64,000 bases of DNA from Niveibacterium sp. SC-1 (GTDB taxonomy: Bacteria; Pseudomonadota; Gammaproteobacteria; Burkholderiales; Rhodocyclaceae), in NCBI RefSeq assembly GCF_038235435.1, contig NZ_CP151275.1:4340001-4404000 (forward strand). The letters are read 5' to 3'. Under the pieces are notes generated by a model. The model was not told the DNA's origin. It worked only from the letters and a program-made list of their open reading frames with translations, and did not search any database. The position numbers and the translations under genes are program-made. Below, piece by piece: positions 44,873 to 52,781 of the stretch (within the stretch, counting starts at the first letter, position 1; every line of letters starts with the position of its first letter).

Positions 44873-45946
44873 CTACTTCGCGCCGCGAGGCGCAGCTGCC
44901 TCGTACCAACCCTGCGTCCGGTTCACGACACCGACGACCAGCAGCATCACCGGCACTTCAATGAGCACGCCCACGACGGTCGCCAGTGCGGCGCCCGACT
45001 CCAGCCCGAAGAGGCTGATCGCAGTCGCGACTGCGAGCTCGAAGAAGTTGCTGGCTCCGATGAGCGCGGAGGGGCCGGCGACGCAGTGCTGCACGCCGAA
45101 GCGGCGATTGAGCCAGTAGGCAAGTCCCGAGTTGAGCAGCACCTGGAGCAGGATAGGCACGGCCAAGAGCGCAATGACCAGGGGTTGCGTCAGGATGGCC
45201 TTGCCCTGGAAGGCGAACAGCAGTACCAGGGTCAGGAGCAGCGCGCCAATTGAGTACTTGCCGATCCGGGATGCGACCGACTCGAAGGCAGCTACCCCAC
45301 GTGCGAGCAGCGCACGACGCCAGAACTGCGCCAGGATGACCGGCACCACGATGTAGAGACCGACGGAGGTGAGCAGCGTGTCCCACGGCACCGTGATGGA
45401 AGACAGGCCCAGCAGCAGCGCCACGATGGGTGCGAAGGCCACGACCATGATGCTGTCGTTGAGCGCCACCTGCGAGAGCGTGAAGTAGGGGTCGCCCCTG
45501 CAGAGCTGGCTCCACACGAAGACCATCGCCGTGCAGGGCGCCGCCGCGAGCAGGATGAGGCCGGCGACATAGCTGTCGAGTTGCTCCTGGGGCAGCCAGC
45601 TCACGAACACGTGGCGCACGAAGAGCCACGCGAAGAACGCCATCGAGAAAGGCTTGACCGCCCAGTTGATGAAGAGCGTGACGCCGATGCCGCGCACATG
45701 CCTGCGGACCTGCCCGATTGCCGCGAAGTCCACCTTCAGCAGCATCGGAACGATCATCACCCAGATGAGCACGCCCACCGGCAGATTCACGCCCGCGACT
45801 TCGAGCGCCGCGATGCTCTGGAACAGTCCTGGCGCGGCTTGTCCGAACACCACGCCCGCAATGATGCAGACCGCCACCCAGAGCGTCAGATAGCGCTCGA
45901 ACACACCCATCGGCGGTTTGCCGATACTCACCTCTGTTGCACTCAC
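44873..45946 (-). CDS. acr3: Arsenite efflux transporter, Acr3 family
   Basis: Inner-membrane arsenite exporter of 357 residues with about ten hydrophobic segments. The Acr3 signature cysteine is C138 in LAAAPCTAMVFVWS, followed by the conserved SQVALNDSIMV and GASNFFELAVA with its essential Glu. This is the Acr3 (BASS-fold) type, not the unrelated ArsB. It starts two bases downstream of the arsM stop, so translation is probably coupled. It removes the As(III) made by ArsC and ArsI. Confidence 0.93.
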   Translation of the reverse strand: MSATEVSIGKPPMGVFERYLTLWVAVCIIAGVVFGQAAPGLFQSIAALEVAGVNLPVGVLIWVMIVPMLLKVDFAAIGQVRRHVRGIGVTLFINWAVKPFSMAFFAWLFVRHVFVSWLPQEQLDSYVAGLILLAAAPCTAMVFVWSQLCRGDPYFTLSQVALNDSIMVVAFAPIVALLLGLSSITVPWDTLLTSVGLYIVVPVILAQFWRRALLARGVAAFESVASRIGKYSIGALLLTLVLLFAFQGKAILTQPLVIALLAVPILLQVLLNSGLAYWLNRRFGVQHCVAGPSALIGASNFFELAVATAISLFGLESGAALATVVGVLIEVPVMLLVVGVVNRTQGWYEAAAPRGAK

Positions 45947-45948
45947 AC

Positions 45949-46761
45949 TCAGCTCCCAGCCTGGATCTTGGGCTTTACGGCTTCGATGGTCGCCGACGCG
46001 ACGTAGTCGGTGACCGGCCGTCCGGGAGCCCAGTCCCGGATGAAGGATTTGCTTTCTTCTCTAGGGGCAATCCGAATTTCATCGAAGCCCGCAGACGCCA
46101 TCATGTCTTCGAGCTCCGAGATGAGCGAAGCGCCGGCCATACAACCAGTGAAGAGGGCCAGGTCTCGCTCTATTTCTTCGGGGAGCGCTGCAGAGGCAAC
46201 CACGTCAGAAATGGCAAGCCGACCGCCAGGCTTGAGCGCACGAAAGGCCTCTGTGAAGACGCGGGGCTTGTCGGGGGACAGATTGATGACGCAGTTGGAC
46301 AGAATCACGTCGGCGGTGCTGTCGGCTACCGGCAGGTTCTCGATTTCGCCGAGGCGGAACTCCACGTTACGGTAACCGCCTTTAGCCGCGTTGGCCCTGG
46401 CCTTGCTCACCATGGAAGGCGTCATGTCGACGCCGATGACGTGTCCGGTCTCGCCGATTTGCCGAGCGGCAAGGAAGCAGTCAAACCCTCCGCCGGACCC
46501 GAGGTCGAGGACCGTCTCAGCGGCTTTCAGCGCTGCGATGGCCTGCGGGTTTCCGCAACCGAGTCCCATGTTGGCGCCTGCCGGGACGCCGTCAGTCTCC
46601 TCTGCGGAATATCCCATCCGTTGAGAATCCAGTGCCGCGGTGTCAGCAGCAGCTGACCCGCCACAGCAGCTGGGCCCGCATCCGCCAACCTCACCTCGAG
46701 CGACCCGCTGATATCTCTCACGGACGGTCTGACGGATTTCATCGTGTTCGACGTGGTTCAT
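45949..46761 (-). CDS. arsM: Arsenite S-adenosylmethionine methyltransferase
   Basis: Methyltransferase of 270 residues that methylates As(III) to volatile or exportable species. The SAM loop is VLDLGSGGGFDCFLAA. The three conserved arsenic-binding cysteines are C69 (GLGCGNP), C157 (LSNCVINL) and C207 (FTGCMAG). An extra N-terminal CGPSCCGG cluster (about 28-35) may add metal binding. It lies between arsC and acr3. Confidence 0.94.
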   Translation of the reverse strand: MNHVEHDEIRQTVRERYQRVARGEVGGCGPSCCGGSAAADTAALDSQRMGYSAEETDGVPAGANMGLGCGNPQAIAALKAAETVLDLGSGGGFDCFLAARQIGETGHVIGVDMTPSMVSKARANAAKGGYRNVEFRLGEIENLPVADSTADVILSNCVINLSPDKPRVFTEAFRALKPGGRLAISDVVASAALPEEIERDLALFTGCMAGASLISELEDMMASAGFDEIRIAPREESKSFIRDWAPGRPVTDYVASATIEAVKPKIQAGS

Positions 46762-46798
46762 TGATACCCCTTTAGCGCCAACGAGCTACGCCGCGCGT

Positions 46799-47287
46799 TC
46801 AGCTGCGGACGATGCCTTCCAGGGCTGCTCGCAGGTCGCTGGGGGCCATGGTCTCCAGCGGCAGGTTCAGCATTTGCAGCATGCGGTAGCCAATCGCCTG
46901 ACGCGTGAGCTCGAAAGCCTTGCGACGCTCGGCCTCGGGGGCGTTGGACGGATCGGGATAGCCCCAGTGCACCTTGACGGGCTTGCCCGGCCAGTAGGGA
47001 CATTGCTCGGCCGCTGCGCTGTCGCAGACGGTGATGACCACATGCATCTCGGGGGCGCCGGGCGCCACGAACTCGTCCCAGCTCTTGCTGCGCACATAGC
47101 TGGTATCGACGCCGGCCTCATTGAGAACGTCGAGCGCGAAAGGGTTGATACGGCCGCTCGGCGCACTGCCGGCACTGTAGGCGTGAACATCCTTGCCGAG
47201 CTTCCTGGCCCAGTGATTGAGCATGCCTTCGCTGAGAACGCTACGGGCGGAGTTGTGTGTGCAGAGAATGAGTACGTTCGTTGTCAT
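46799..47287 (-). CDS. arsC: Arsenate reductase, low-molecular-weight phosphatase type
   Basis: Cytoplasmic reductase of 162 residues converting arsenate to arsenite for export by Acr3. The active-site loop is LCTHNSARS with nucleophile C9 and R15. C88 and C96 (CDSAAAEQC) are the probable resolving cysteines of a thioredoxin-linked enzyme, and D112 (YPDPS) is the general acid. The start at 47287 gives MTTNVLIL, typical for the family. It starts only four bases after the stop of the frameshifted arsC copy. Confidence 0.93.
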   Translation of the reverse strand: MTTNVLILCTHNSARSVLSEGMLNHWARKLGKDVHAYSAGSAPSGRINPFALDVLNEAGVDTSYVRSKSWDEFVAPGAPEMHVVITVCDSAAAEQCPYWPGKPVKVHWGYPDPSNAPEAERRKAFELTRQAIGYRMLQMLNLPLETMAPSDLRAALEGIVRS

Positions 47288-47291
47288 GGTG

Positions 47292-47790
47292 TCATTGCTT
47301 GCCGATGGCGTTGATTTGGGTCTTGAGTGCGACTGCATCGAGCTTCTCGAAGGGAAGGGACAGCATCAGCTCGATGCGGCGCCGAAGCGTCACGATGGAA
47401 TCCAGGAATGCTCTGTCGCGGGCGGCCTCTAACAGGTCTTCAGAGGCAGGGTCCGGCATGCCCCAATGGGCTGTTACCGGCTGACCAGGCCAAACCGGGC
47501 ACACTTCGCCAGCCGCCTTGTCGCAAACCGTGAAGACAAAATCGAGGTGAGGCGCATCAGGTCGCGCGAACTCATCCCAGCTCTTGCTACGGAAGCCCGC
47601 TGTCGAAATCCCGTGGCTCTCAAGCGTCTTCAGCGCCAGAGGGTGCACTTGCCCTTTGGGTGTGCTGCCCGCCGAATACGCGACAAAGCCGAGGGGTTTC
47701 CCCAGCGCATTCATCAGCCCTTCCGCGAGGATTCGAGCGCGCCGAGTTCCCCGTGCAAATGAAGAGGACGTTGTATGTCTTGTCGGTCAT
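47292..47790 (-). pseudogene. arsC: Second arsC copy with a single-base frameshift
   Basis: Another LMW-phosphatase-type arsenate reductase. On the minus strand the ATG at 47790 starts MTDKTYNVLFICTGNSARS, with the intact active-site loop, then the frame breaks. From about 47728 on, the next frame continues perfectly: AEGLMNALGKPLGFVAYSAGS through CDKAAGEVCP to the stop at 47292. Removing one base of the TT at 47732-47733 (plus strand) restores a 165-residue protein reading NSARSILAEGLM. It is either a recent pseudogene, a sequencing error or a recoding site. Everything else is intact and in family register, so decay is very recent if real. Confidence 0.85.
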
Positions 47791-47801
47791 CCGGAGTGCT
47801 C

Positions 47802-48275
47802 TCAGCAGCAGGATGATGCGGGCTTGACGGCGATGCCTACGGGCTTGCCGGTCACCTTGGGCGCGCAGCAGGCCGAGGGGTCGCCAGGTTCGGCGCTCTT
47901 CTCGTTGAACACCGGAACGCTGTCGAGGGTGTGAAAGTGCTCCCAGGCGATGCCTTGCGGGTCCGTCACCCAATGCTTGTTGCTGCGCGAGTAGCAGCAG
48001 GTGGTAGTGCCCTCGTCGAGGAGGGCAACGTCCGCAGACTCCGCGCGTTCCTTGAGCTCAGCGAGTTCCTCTTCGGAGTCCGCCTGGAAACCCAGATGGT
48101 CGATGCCGGGCTCCCTGCCGCGCGCCGAGATGGCGAAGTTCAAGCGAGGGTCGTCCAGCATCCACTTCGCGTAGTCGGTCTCCACGCGTGTCGGCTCGGC
48201 GCCGAAAAGCTTGGAGTAGAAGGTGATGCTGGCCTGCAGGTCGGCCACATACGCATGTACATGGAAGCGTTTCAT
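47802..48275 (-). CDS. arsI: ArsI-type C-As lyase (organoarsenical demethylase)
   Basis: Vicinal-oxygen-chelate dioxygenase of 157 residues that breaks the carbon-arsenic bond of trivalent methyl or aromatic arsenicals. The diagnostic vicinal cysteines are C93-C94 in GTTTCCYSRS; probable Fe(II) ligands are H5 or H7, H60 (GIDHLGF) and E112 (AWEHFHT). The C-terminus carries two more Cys pairs, CCAP at 136-139 and CC at 156-157. AAGGAG precedes the ATG at 48275. It lies directly after arsR. A cadmium-induced CadI-type reading is possible, but the CC motif and context favour ArsI. Confidence 0.9.
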   Translation of the reverse strand: MKRFHVHAYVADLQASITFYSKLFGAEPTRVETDYAKWMLDDPRLNFAISARGREPGIDHLGFQADSEEELAELKERAESADVALLDEGTTTCCYSRSNKHWVTDPQGIAWEHFHTLDSVPVFNEKSAEPGDPSACCAPKVTGKPVGIAVKPASSCC

Positions 48276-48297
48276 CAGAGGCTCCTTGGGGATTTGG

Positions 48298-48624
48298 TCA
48301 GCACTTGCAGCCGAGCGGGTCGGCATCCACTGCACACGACTCGCCCGCACAGCAGTTCTCGGTGAGGTATCCCAGCAGCGCGTTCATCGAGTCGAAGGCC
48401 GCCCGATACACGAGATGCCGGCTCACGCGCTCTTGCGTCACCAGGCCGGATGCAGTGAGTTCCTTGAGGTGAAAGGACAGGGTCGCACCCGGGACCTGCA
48501 GGGCTTCCTGCATCACGCCAGGCGTCAGACCTGATTGCCCCGCCACGACCAAGGCGCGAAAGACCTGGAGCCTCAGGGGGTGGGCAAGCGCGGCAAGCGC
48601 GCGGACAATTTCGTTTTCATCCAT
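48298..48624 (-). CDS. arsR: ArsR-family arsenic-responsive repressor
   Basis: Winged-helix repressor of 108 residues, first gene of the arsenic operon. The DNA-recognition region is PGATLSFHLKELTASGLV. The inducer site is not the classic ELCVCDL of E. coli ArsR: instead cysteines lie at the C-terminus, C91-C92 and C97 (ENCCAGESC) plus C106 and C108. This resembles the Acidithiobacillus-type ArsR, in which three C-terminal cysteines bind As(III), and the related MAs(III)-selective repressors. With arsI and arsM in the operon, response to methylated arsenic is plausible. Confidence 0.93.
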   Translation of the reverse strand: MDENEIVRALAALAHPLRLQVFRALVVAGQSGLTPGVMQEALQVPGATLSFHLKELTASGLVTQERVSRHLVYRAAFDSMNALLGYLTENCCAGESCAVDADPLGCKC

Positions 48625-48630
48625 ATTTCT

Positions 48631-48659
48631 ATATTAATGGAAATAATGACGGAGAGCAA
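48631..48659 (-). promoter_or_regulatory. Sigma-70 promoter and likely ArsR operator of the arsenic operon
   Basis: On the minus strand TTGCTC (complement of 48654-48659) and TAATAT (complement of 48631-48636) are separated by exactly 17 bases. The AT-rich spacer ATTATTTCCATTAATAT is partly dyad-symmetric and would suit an ArsR operator. Only six bases separate the -10 from the arsR ATG, so the transcript would start at or beside the start codon. Confidence 0.7.
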
Positions 48660-48775
48660 GACTCGAGTCCGACGCCTTGGTGCGCGGGCGCAACCCTGCA
48701 GGTCGCGTCCGGACACTCAAGTCACGGAGCGCCACGGTTCCATCAGGATTGGCTCAGCGGCACCCGGGCCCCGAC

Positions 48776-48815
48776 ATGACTCGGCCCCAGGTCGCGAAAC
48801 CTGGGGCCGAGTCAT
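48776..48815. terminator. Strong hairpin downstream of the deacetylase-caspase gene
   Basis: A 16-bp perfect stem (48776-48791 with 48800-48815) has an 8-base loop, 24 bases after the stop at 48839 on the minus strand. No T-tract follows, so it may block decay or act with Rho rather than as a classic terminator. It also insulates the arsenic promoter. Confidence 0.6.
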
Positions 48816-48838
48816 CGGCAGTGCGTATCGAAGTCGCG

Positions 48839-51517
48839 CTACAGCTGCGCCTTGAGCTTCGCCGCGTTAGGCGAATCAGGCGCGAGCTCCAGGTAGGTCT
48901 TCCAGGCGCCGCGCGCGCTGGGCAGGTCACCGATGCGCTGGTAGGCATCGCCCAGGTTCAGATAGGCGACCGCGCGTGACGGGTCGATCTTCACCGTGTT
49001 CTGGAACCAGGCCACGGCCTCCTTGAACTTGCCCTGCTTGTAGTAGACGAAGCCCAGATTGTTGGCGGCGAGCGCGAAGTCCGGTTGCTGCTTGAGCGCC
49101 TCGGTGAATTCGGCCTCGGCCTCCTCGTAGCGCTTCTCGCGATAGAACTGCAGGCCACGGTCGTTGGCCCGCTGCGCCTGCTGGCGCTGGCTGCCCGGCA
49201 CCGCCTTGGGCGGTACCACGCGGCGTTCGCCGCCCTGCAGGTCCCTGATCACCACCGCCACGGGAGCAGACTGCTCGGCCGCCGGTGCGGCGGCGGCATC
49301 GAGGCGGGTATTGGTAGCGATCGCCTCCTGCGAGAGCTGGCCGCTGTCGGCGGAGAGGAATTCGGTCTGCGCCGGCAGTTCGAAGACGAACTCGCCACCC
49401 TCCGAGCCAGGCAGGCTGCCGAAGGCGGGCGTCTGCTGCGAGATCGCGGACACCGCCGGCGCGACATAGGCCGCGAGTTCGGTGGCGGTGATGTAGCCGT
49501 CGCCGTTCAAGTCCCCCTTGCCGGCGAGTGCCTGCAACAGCGTCCAGGTGAAGACCGAATGTCCGCTCGGTCCGCCGTCGGCCACCATCTGGTCGGCGCC
49601 GCCGGCGGTAAGCATTTGCCGCCCGATGCGACGCGCGTTCTCCTTGAGGAAGCCGCCGCCGCCACGCGTGAGGCCCAGTCCGCTGTAGCAGGCGTCCATC
49701 ACGAAGAGCACGTGACGTGCGCCCAGCGATTCGGAGATGTTCTGCAGGTCGCTCATCGGGATGCCGTCCGAGGCGATCTGTTCCGGATCGGAATCCACCG
49801 GCACGATGTAGCCAAGATCGCGTCCGCTGGAGAGCTTGCGGGTCGCGCCGTGGCCGGCGAAGAAGACGAAGACACGGTCGTTCTTCTTGAGACCGCCGTG
49901 CGCCAACCGTTCGTGGAAGGCGGCGAGGATGCCGTTGCGGGTGGCCTGCTCGTTCTTGAGCGAGATCACTTTGTCGTTCTGGAAGCCGAAGCGTTCGATC
50001 AGCGCGCTGCGCACCGCGTCGGCATCGCGCGCGGCGTACTGCAGCTTTGGCCAGTGCGCATAGTCGTCGATGCCGATCACCACGGCCCAGGAATCGCCGT
50101 AGCCGGTGGTCGCCACCACGGCTTGCGATTCGCCCTTGCCCTTGACGATGCGGAACTCGCCCTTGTCCCAGATCGCGAACTGGTAGCCCTCGCTCACCAG
50201 GCGCGAGAGCACCAGCGGCAGTGCCTTCACCGAACGTTCATGGATGTCGTGGAAGAGGATGATGCCGCGCTTTTCCTTGTCCACCGTGCGCAGCACCCGG
50301 TCCGCGATCGAGCTGGGCAGCGGGTCGGCCCAGTCGAGCGAATCGATGTTCCACATCATCGACTGCAGCTTGCTCTGGCGCAGCAGCGCGAGGCCTTCGG
50401 CGTTGCGCGCGCCATACGGAAAGCGGAAGAGCGGCGAGCGCTCCGGGTTCACCGCCAGCAAGAGGCTGTCCGCGCCCTGCACCTCCTGCTTGAGCGCCTC
50501 GCCGCTCGCCTTGGAGAGCTGCGCATGCGTCATCGAGTGGTTGCCGATGACAAAACCCTGCTCCTTGAGCCGCTGCGACACCGCGGCCCCGCGCACGGCG
50601 GGGTGGGCCTTGCCCTCGGCATCCAGCGTGCCGAGGTTGCGCCCCACCTCGAAGAACACCGCGGGCACGCCGTATTGCTTGAGGATCGCGGCGATCTCGT
50701 CGCTGTACTGCGGATGCGGGCCGTCGTCGAAGGTGAGCATCACCGTCTTGGGCGGCAGCTCCTGGCCGAAGATCTCGTTCGCGTCGGTGCCCGGATCCTT
50801 GGCCCGCGGATACGGCACGATGACGCCCGCATCCTTCATCACCTGCTCGCGCGTGTAGCGCTTGTTGAGCTTGGCGATATAGTCCTCCCAGCGCTCGCGC
50901 TTGGGCACGATGGCGCGCGACTCGAAGCGGCTGAAGATCTGGCCGAACTCGCGCTCGTAGTTGCGCTCGATCTCGTCGAGCGCGTCGAGGTCCTCGCTCA
51001 CCCGCTTGTGCAGCTTGATCGCCGGCAGCGCGCCGCTGCGGCCCAGGCCTTCGCGCAGGCTCAGCAGCGATTCGCGGAAGGCCAGGCGGTCTGCGTCATA
51101 GAGTTCGCCGGCCGACTCCACATAGTCGAGCGCGAGTTCAAGCGAGGCACGCTCGTCGGCGCCCGCCTTCTCACCAAGCCCGGCGAGCTTCTCGCCCAAG
51201 GCATTGCGACGTTCGAGCAGCTCATGGAAGAGCATCTGGCCGACCGTGCCGGCCGCGGCGCGTTCGGCCTCGGTCTGCTTCGCCTCGTCGGCGAAGAGCA
51301 CGATGATCTTGCGATGCAGGGCGAGGATCGCTTCCATCTCGTCATGCAGCCGGGTGTCGGCCTTGCCGGCCGCCGTGGCTTCAGGCGTCGACTGCGCGGC
51401 AGACGACGGAACGCCTGAAACGGGAGCGCTGGAAGTGGCCTGACGCGACCACCAGAAGCCGGCCGCGGTGGCGGCCAGCGTGACGGCCAGGGCGGCCGCG
51501 AGAATCTTCTTGTTCAT
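48839..51517 (-). CDS. Exported NodB polysaccharide deacetylase - caspase-like - EF-hand - TPR fusion protein
   Basis: Protein of 892 residues. An N-terminal signal/anchor segment (about 4-22) is followed by a mostly helical region (about 55-225). The NodB deacetylase domain covers about 257-455: TFDDGPHP with D264/D265, zinc ligands H327 and H331 (HSMTH), RFPYGARN and a later LFHDIH. A caspase-like (peptidase C14) domain covers about 475-660: VVIGIDDYAHWPKL, the catalytic His H556 (AGHG) and Cys C610 (DACYSG). Residues 669-680 are a perfect EF-hand loop (DLNGDGYITATE). TPR units fill about 780-892. All catalytic residues are present. The start at 51517 gives a clean signal sequence; an upstream in-frame extension lacks one. 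It likely acts at the cell envelope; its substrate is unknown. Confidence 0.88.
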   Translation of the reverse strand: MNKKILAAALAVTLAATAAGFWWSRQATSSAPVSGVPSSAAQSTPEATAAGKADTRLHDEMEAILALHRKIIVLFADEAKQTEAERAAAGTVGQMLFHELLERRNALGEKLAGLGEKAGADERASLELALDYVESAGELYDADRLAFRESLLSLREGLGRSGALPAIKLHKRVSEDLDALDEIERNYEREFGQIFSRFESRAIVPKRERWEDYIAKLNKRYTREQVMKDAGVIVPYPRAKDPGTDANEIFGQELPPKTVMLTFDDGPHPQYSDEIAAILKQYGVPAVFFEVGRNLGTLDAEGKAHPAVRGAAVSQRLKEQGFVIGNHSMTHAQLSKASGEALKQEVQGADSLLLAVNPERSPLFRFPYGARNAEGLALLRQSKLQSMMWNIDSLDWADPLPSSIADRVLRTVDKEKRGIILFHDIHERSVKALPLVLSRLVSEGYQFAIWDKGEFRIVKGKGESQAVVATTGYGDSWAVVIGIDDYAHWPKLQYAARDADAVRSALIERFGFQNDKVISLKNEQATRNGILAAFHERLAHGGLKKNDRVFVFFAGHGATRKLSSGRDLGYIVPVDSDPEQIASDGIPMSDLQNISESLGARHVLFVMDACYSGLGLTRGGGGFLKENARRIGRQMLTAGGADQMVADGGPSGHSVFTWTLLQALAGKGDLNGDGYITATELAAYVAPAVSAISQQTPAFGSLPGSEGGEFVFELPAQTEFLSADSGQLSQEAIATNTRLDAAAAPAAEQSAPVAVVIRDLQGGERRVVPPKAVPGSQRQQAQRANDRGLQFYREKRYEEAEAEFTEALKQQPDFALAANNLGFVYYKQGKFKEAVAWFQNTVKIDPSRAVAYLNLGDAYQRIGDLPSARGAWKTYLELAPDSPNAAKLKAQL

Positions 51518-51684
51518 GAATGCCTGCAACGGGAGCGGCACCGGGCGCCGCGAATGCGGCTCGCATGATGCCATGCGCACTCAGGCAACGACGAGCCAGT
51601 GCGGTGCAGGTGGTCCGCATCGGGTTCGGCGCGGTCGCACAGGATGCGTGGCCGTACGTGACCCGCGCCCTCACCGGGCTTCGC

Positions 51685-52275
51685 TTAGACCCGTCGCCGC
51701 TCGATCAGCGCCTGCGCGATGGTGCCGATGTCGGTGTGTTCCAGCTCGCCGCCTACCGGCAGGCCGCGCGCGATGCGACTGACTTTCAGACCGCGGCTGC
51801 GCAGCATCTCGCCCACGTAGTGCGCGGTGGCCTCGCCCTCGTTGGTGTAGTTGGTGGCGAGGATCACCTCTTCCACCGCGCCGTCGGTTGCGCGCGCGAG
51901 CAGCTTGTCCAGCCGCAGTTCGCGGGCGCCGATGCCCTCCATCGGCGAGACGCGGCCCATCAGGACGTAGTACAGGCCGTTGTAGGCGTGGGTCTGCTCC
52001 ATCATCGCCAGATCCGCGGGCATCTCGACCACGCAGAGCAGGCTGTGGTCGCGCGCGCTGCTGCGGCACCGCTCGCAGACTTCGGCTTCGGAGAATGTAT
52101 TGCAGCGGGAGCAGTGCTTGAGCGTGGCGAGCGCGGTCTGCACCGCATTGCCCAGGCGCGTGGCGCCTTTACGGTCGCGCTGCAGCAAGTGATAGGCCAT
52201 GCGCTGCGCGGACTTCGGCCCGACGCCGGGCAGGCATCGCAGGGCTTCGATCAGTTCATCCAGCGGAGCGGGCAT
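51685..52275 (-). CDS. recR: Recombination mediator protein RecR
   Basis: DNA-repair protein of 196 residues that helps RecO and RecF load RecA. An N-terminal helix-hairpin-helix ([17 protein letters not shown]), a Cys4 zinc finger ([16 protein letters not shown]) and a Toprim domain ([17 protein letters not shown]) are all present. Length is typical. It lies downstream of dnaX and ybaB, the usual bacterial order. Confidence 0.97.
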   Translation of the reverse strand: MPAPLDELIEALRCLPGVGPKSAQRMAYHLLQRDRKGATRLGNAVQTALATLKHCSRCNTFSEAEVCERCRSSARDHSLLCVVEMPADLAMMEQTHAYNGLYYVLMGRVSPMEGIGARELRLDKLLARATDGAVEEVILATNYTNEGEATAHYVGEMLRSRGLKVSRIARGLPVGGELEHTDIGTIAQALIERRRV

Positions 52276-52428
52276 GACGGCCTTCGTGAATCACGGCGGA
52301 ACAAAGCAAGGCGGCGGGCGCCACCCGCCCGGCCGGGACGACGCGCCGCCGTCCCTTGCCGTGTCCGCGACGAACAAGCCGCCGCGGGTGCGGGGCGCCG
52401 CCAGTGGCGCACGCCCGCAAAGCGCCGT

Positions 52429-52767
52429 TCAGAACGGCAGCTTCATGCCCGGCGGCAGGTTCAGGCCCGCGGAGAAGCCGGCCATCTTTTCCTGCGTGGT
52501 CGCCTCGACCTTGCGCACGGCGTCGTTGAGCGCCGCGGCGACGAGGTCCTCGAGCATTTCCTTGTCGTCCATCACCGAAGGGTCGATGGAGACACGACGC
52601 ACGTCGTACTTGCAGGTCATCAGCACCTTGACCATGCCGGCGCCGGATTCGCCATTCACCTCGATGAGGGCGAGCTGCTCCTGCGCCTTCTTCATGTTTT
52701 CCTGCATCTGCTGGGCCTGCTTCATCAGCCCGGCCAGATTGCCCATACCACCACCGCCTTTGAACAT
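52429..52767 (-). CDS. ybaB: YbaB/EbfC nucleoid-associated protein
   Basis: Small DNA-binding dimer of 112 residues. The N-terminal helix with [18 protein letters not shown] and the strand [18 protein letters not shown] are typical, as is the C-terminal [14 protein letters not shown] precedes the ATG; it starts 14 bases after dnaX. The 153 bases to recR hold no gene. Confidence 0.96.
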   Translation of the reverse strand: MFKGGGGMGNLAGLMKQAQQMQENMKKAQEQLALIEVNGESGAGMVKVLMTCKYDVRRVSIDPSVMDDKEMLEDLVAAALNDAVRKVEATTQEKMAGFSAGLNLPPGMKLPF

Positions 52768-52781
52768 GTTGCTGCTCCTTC

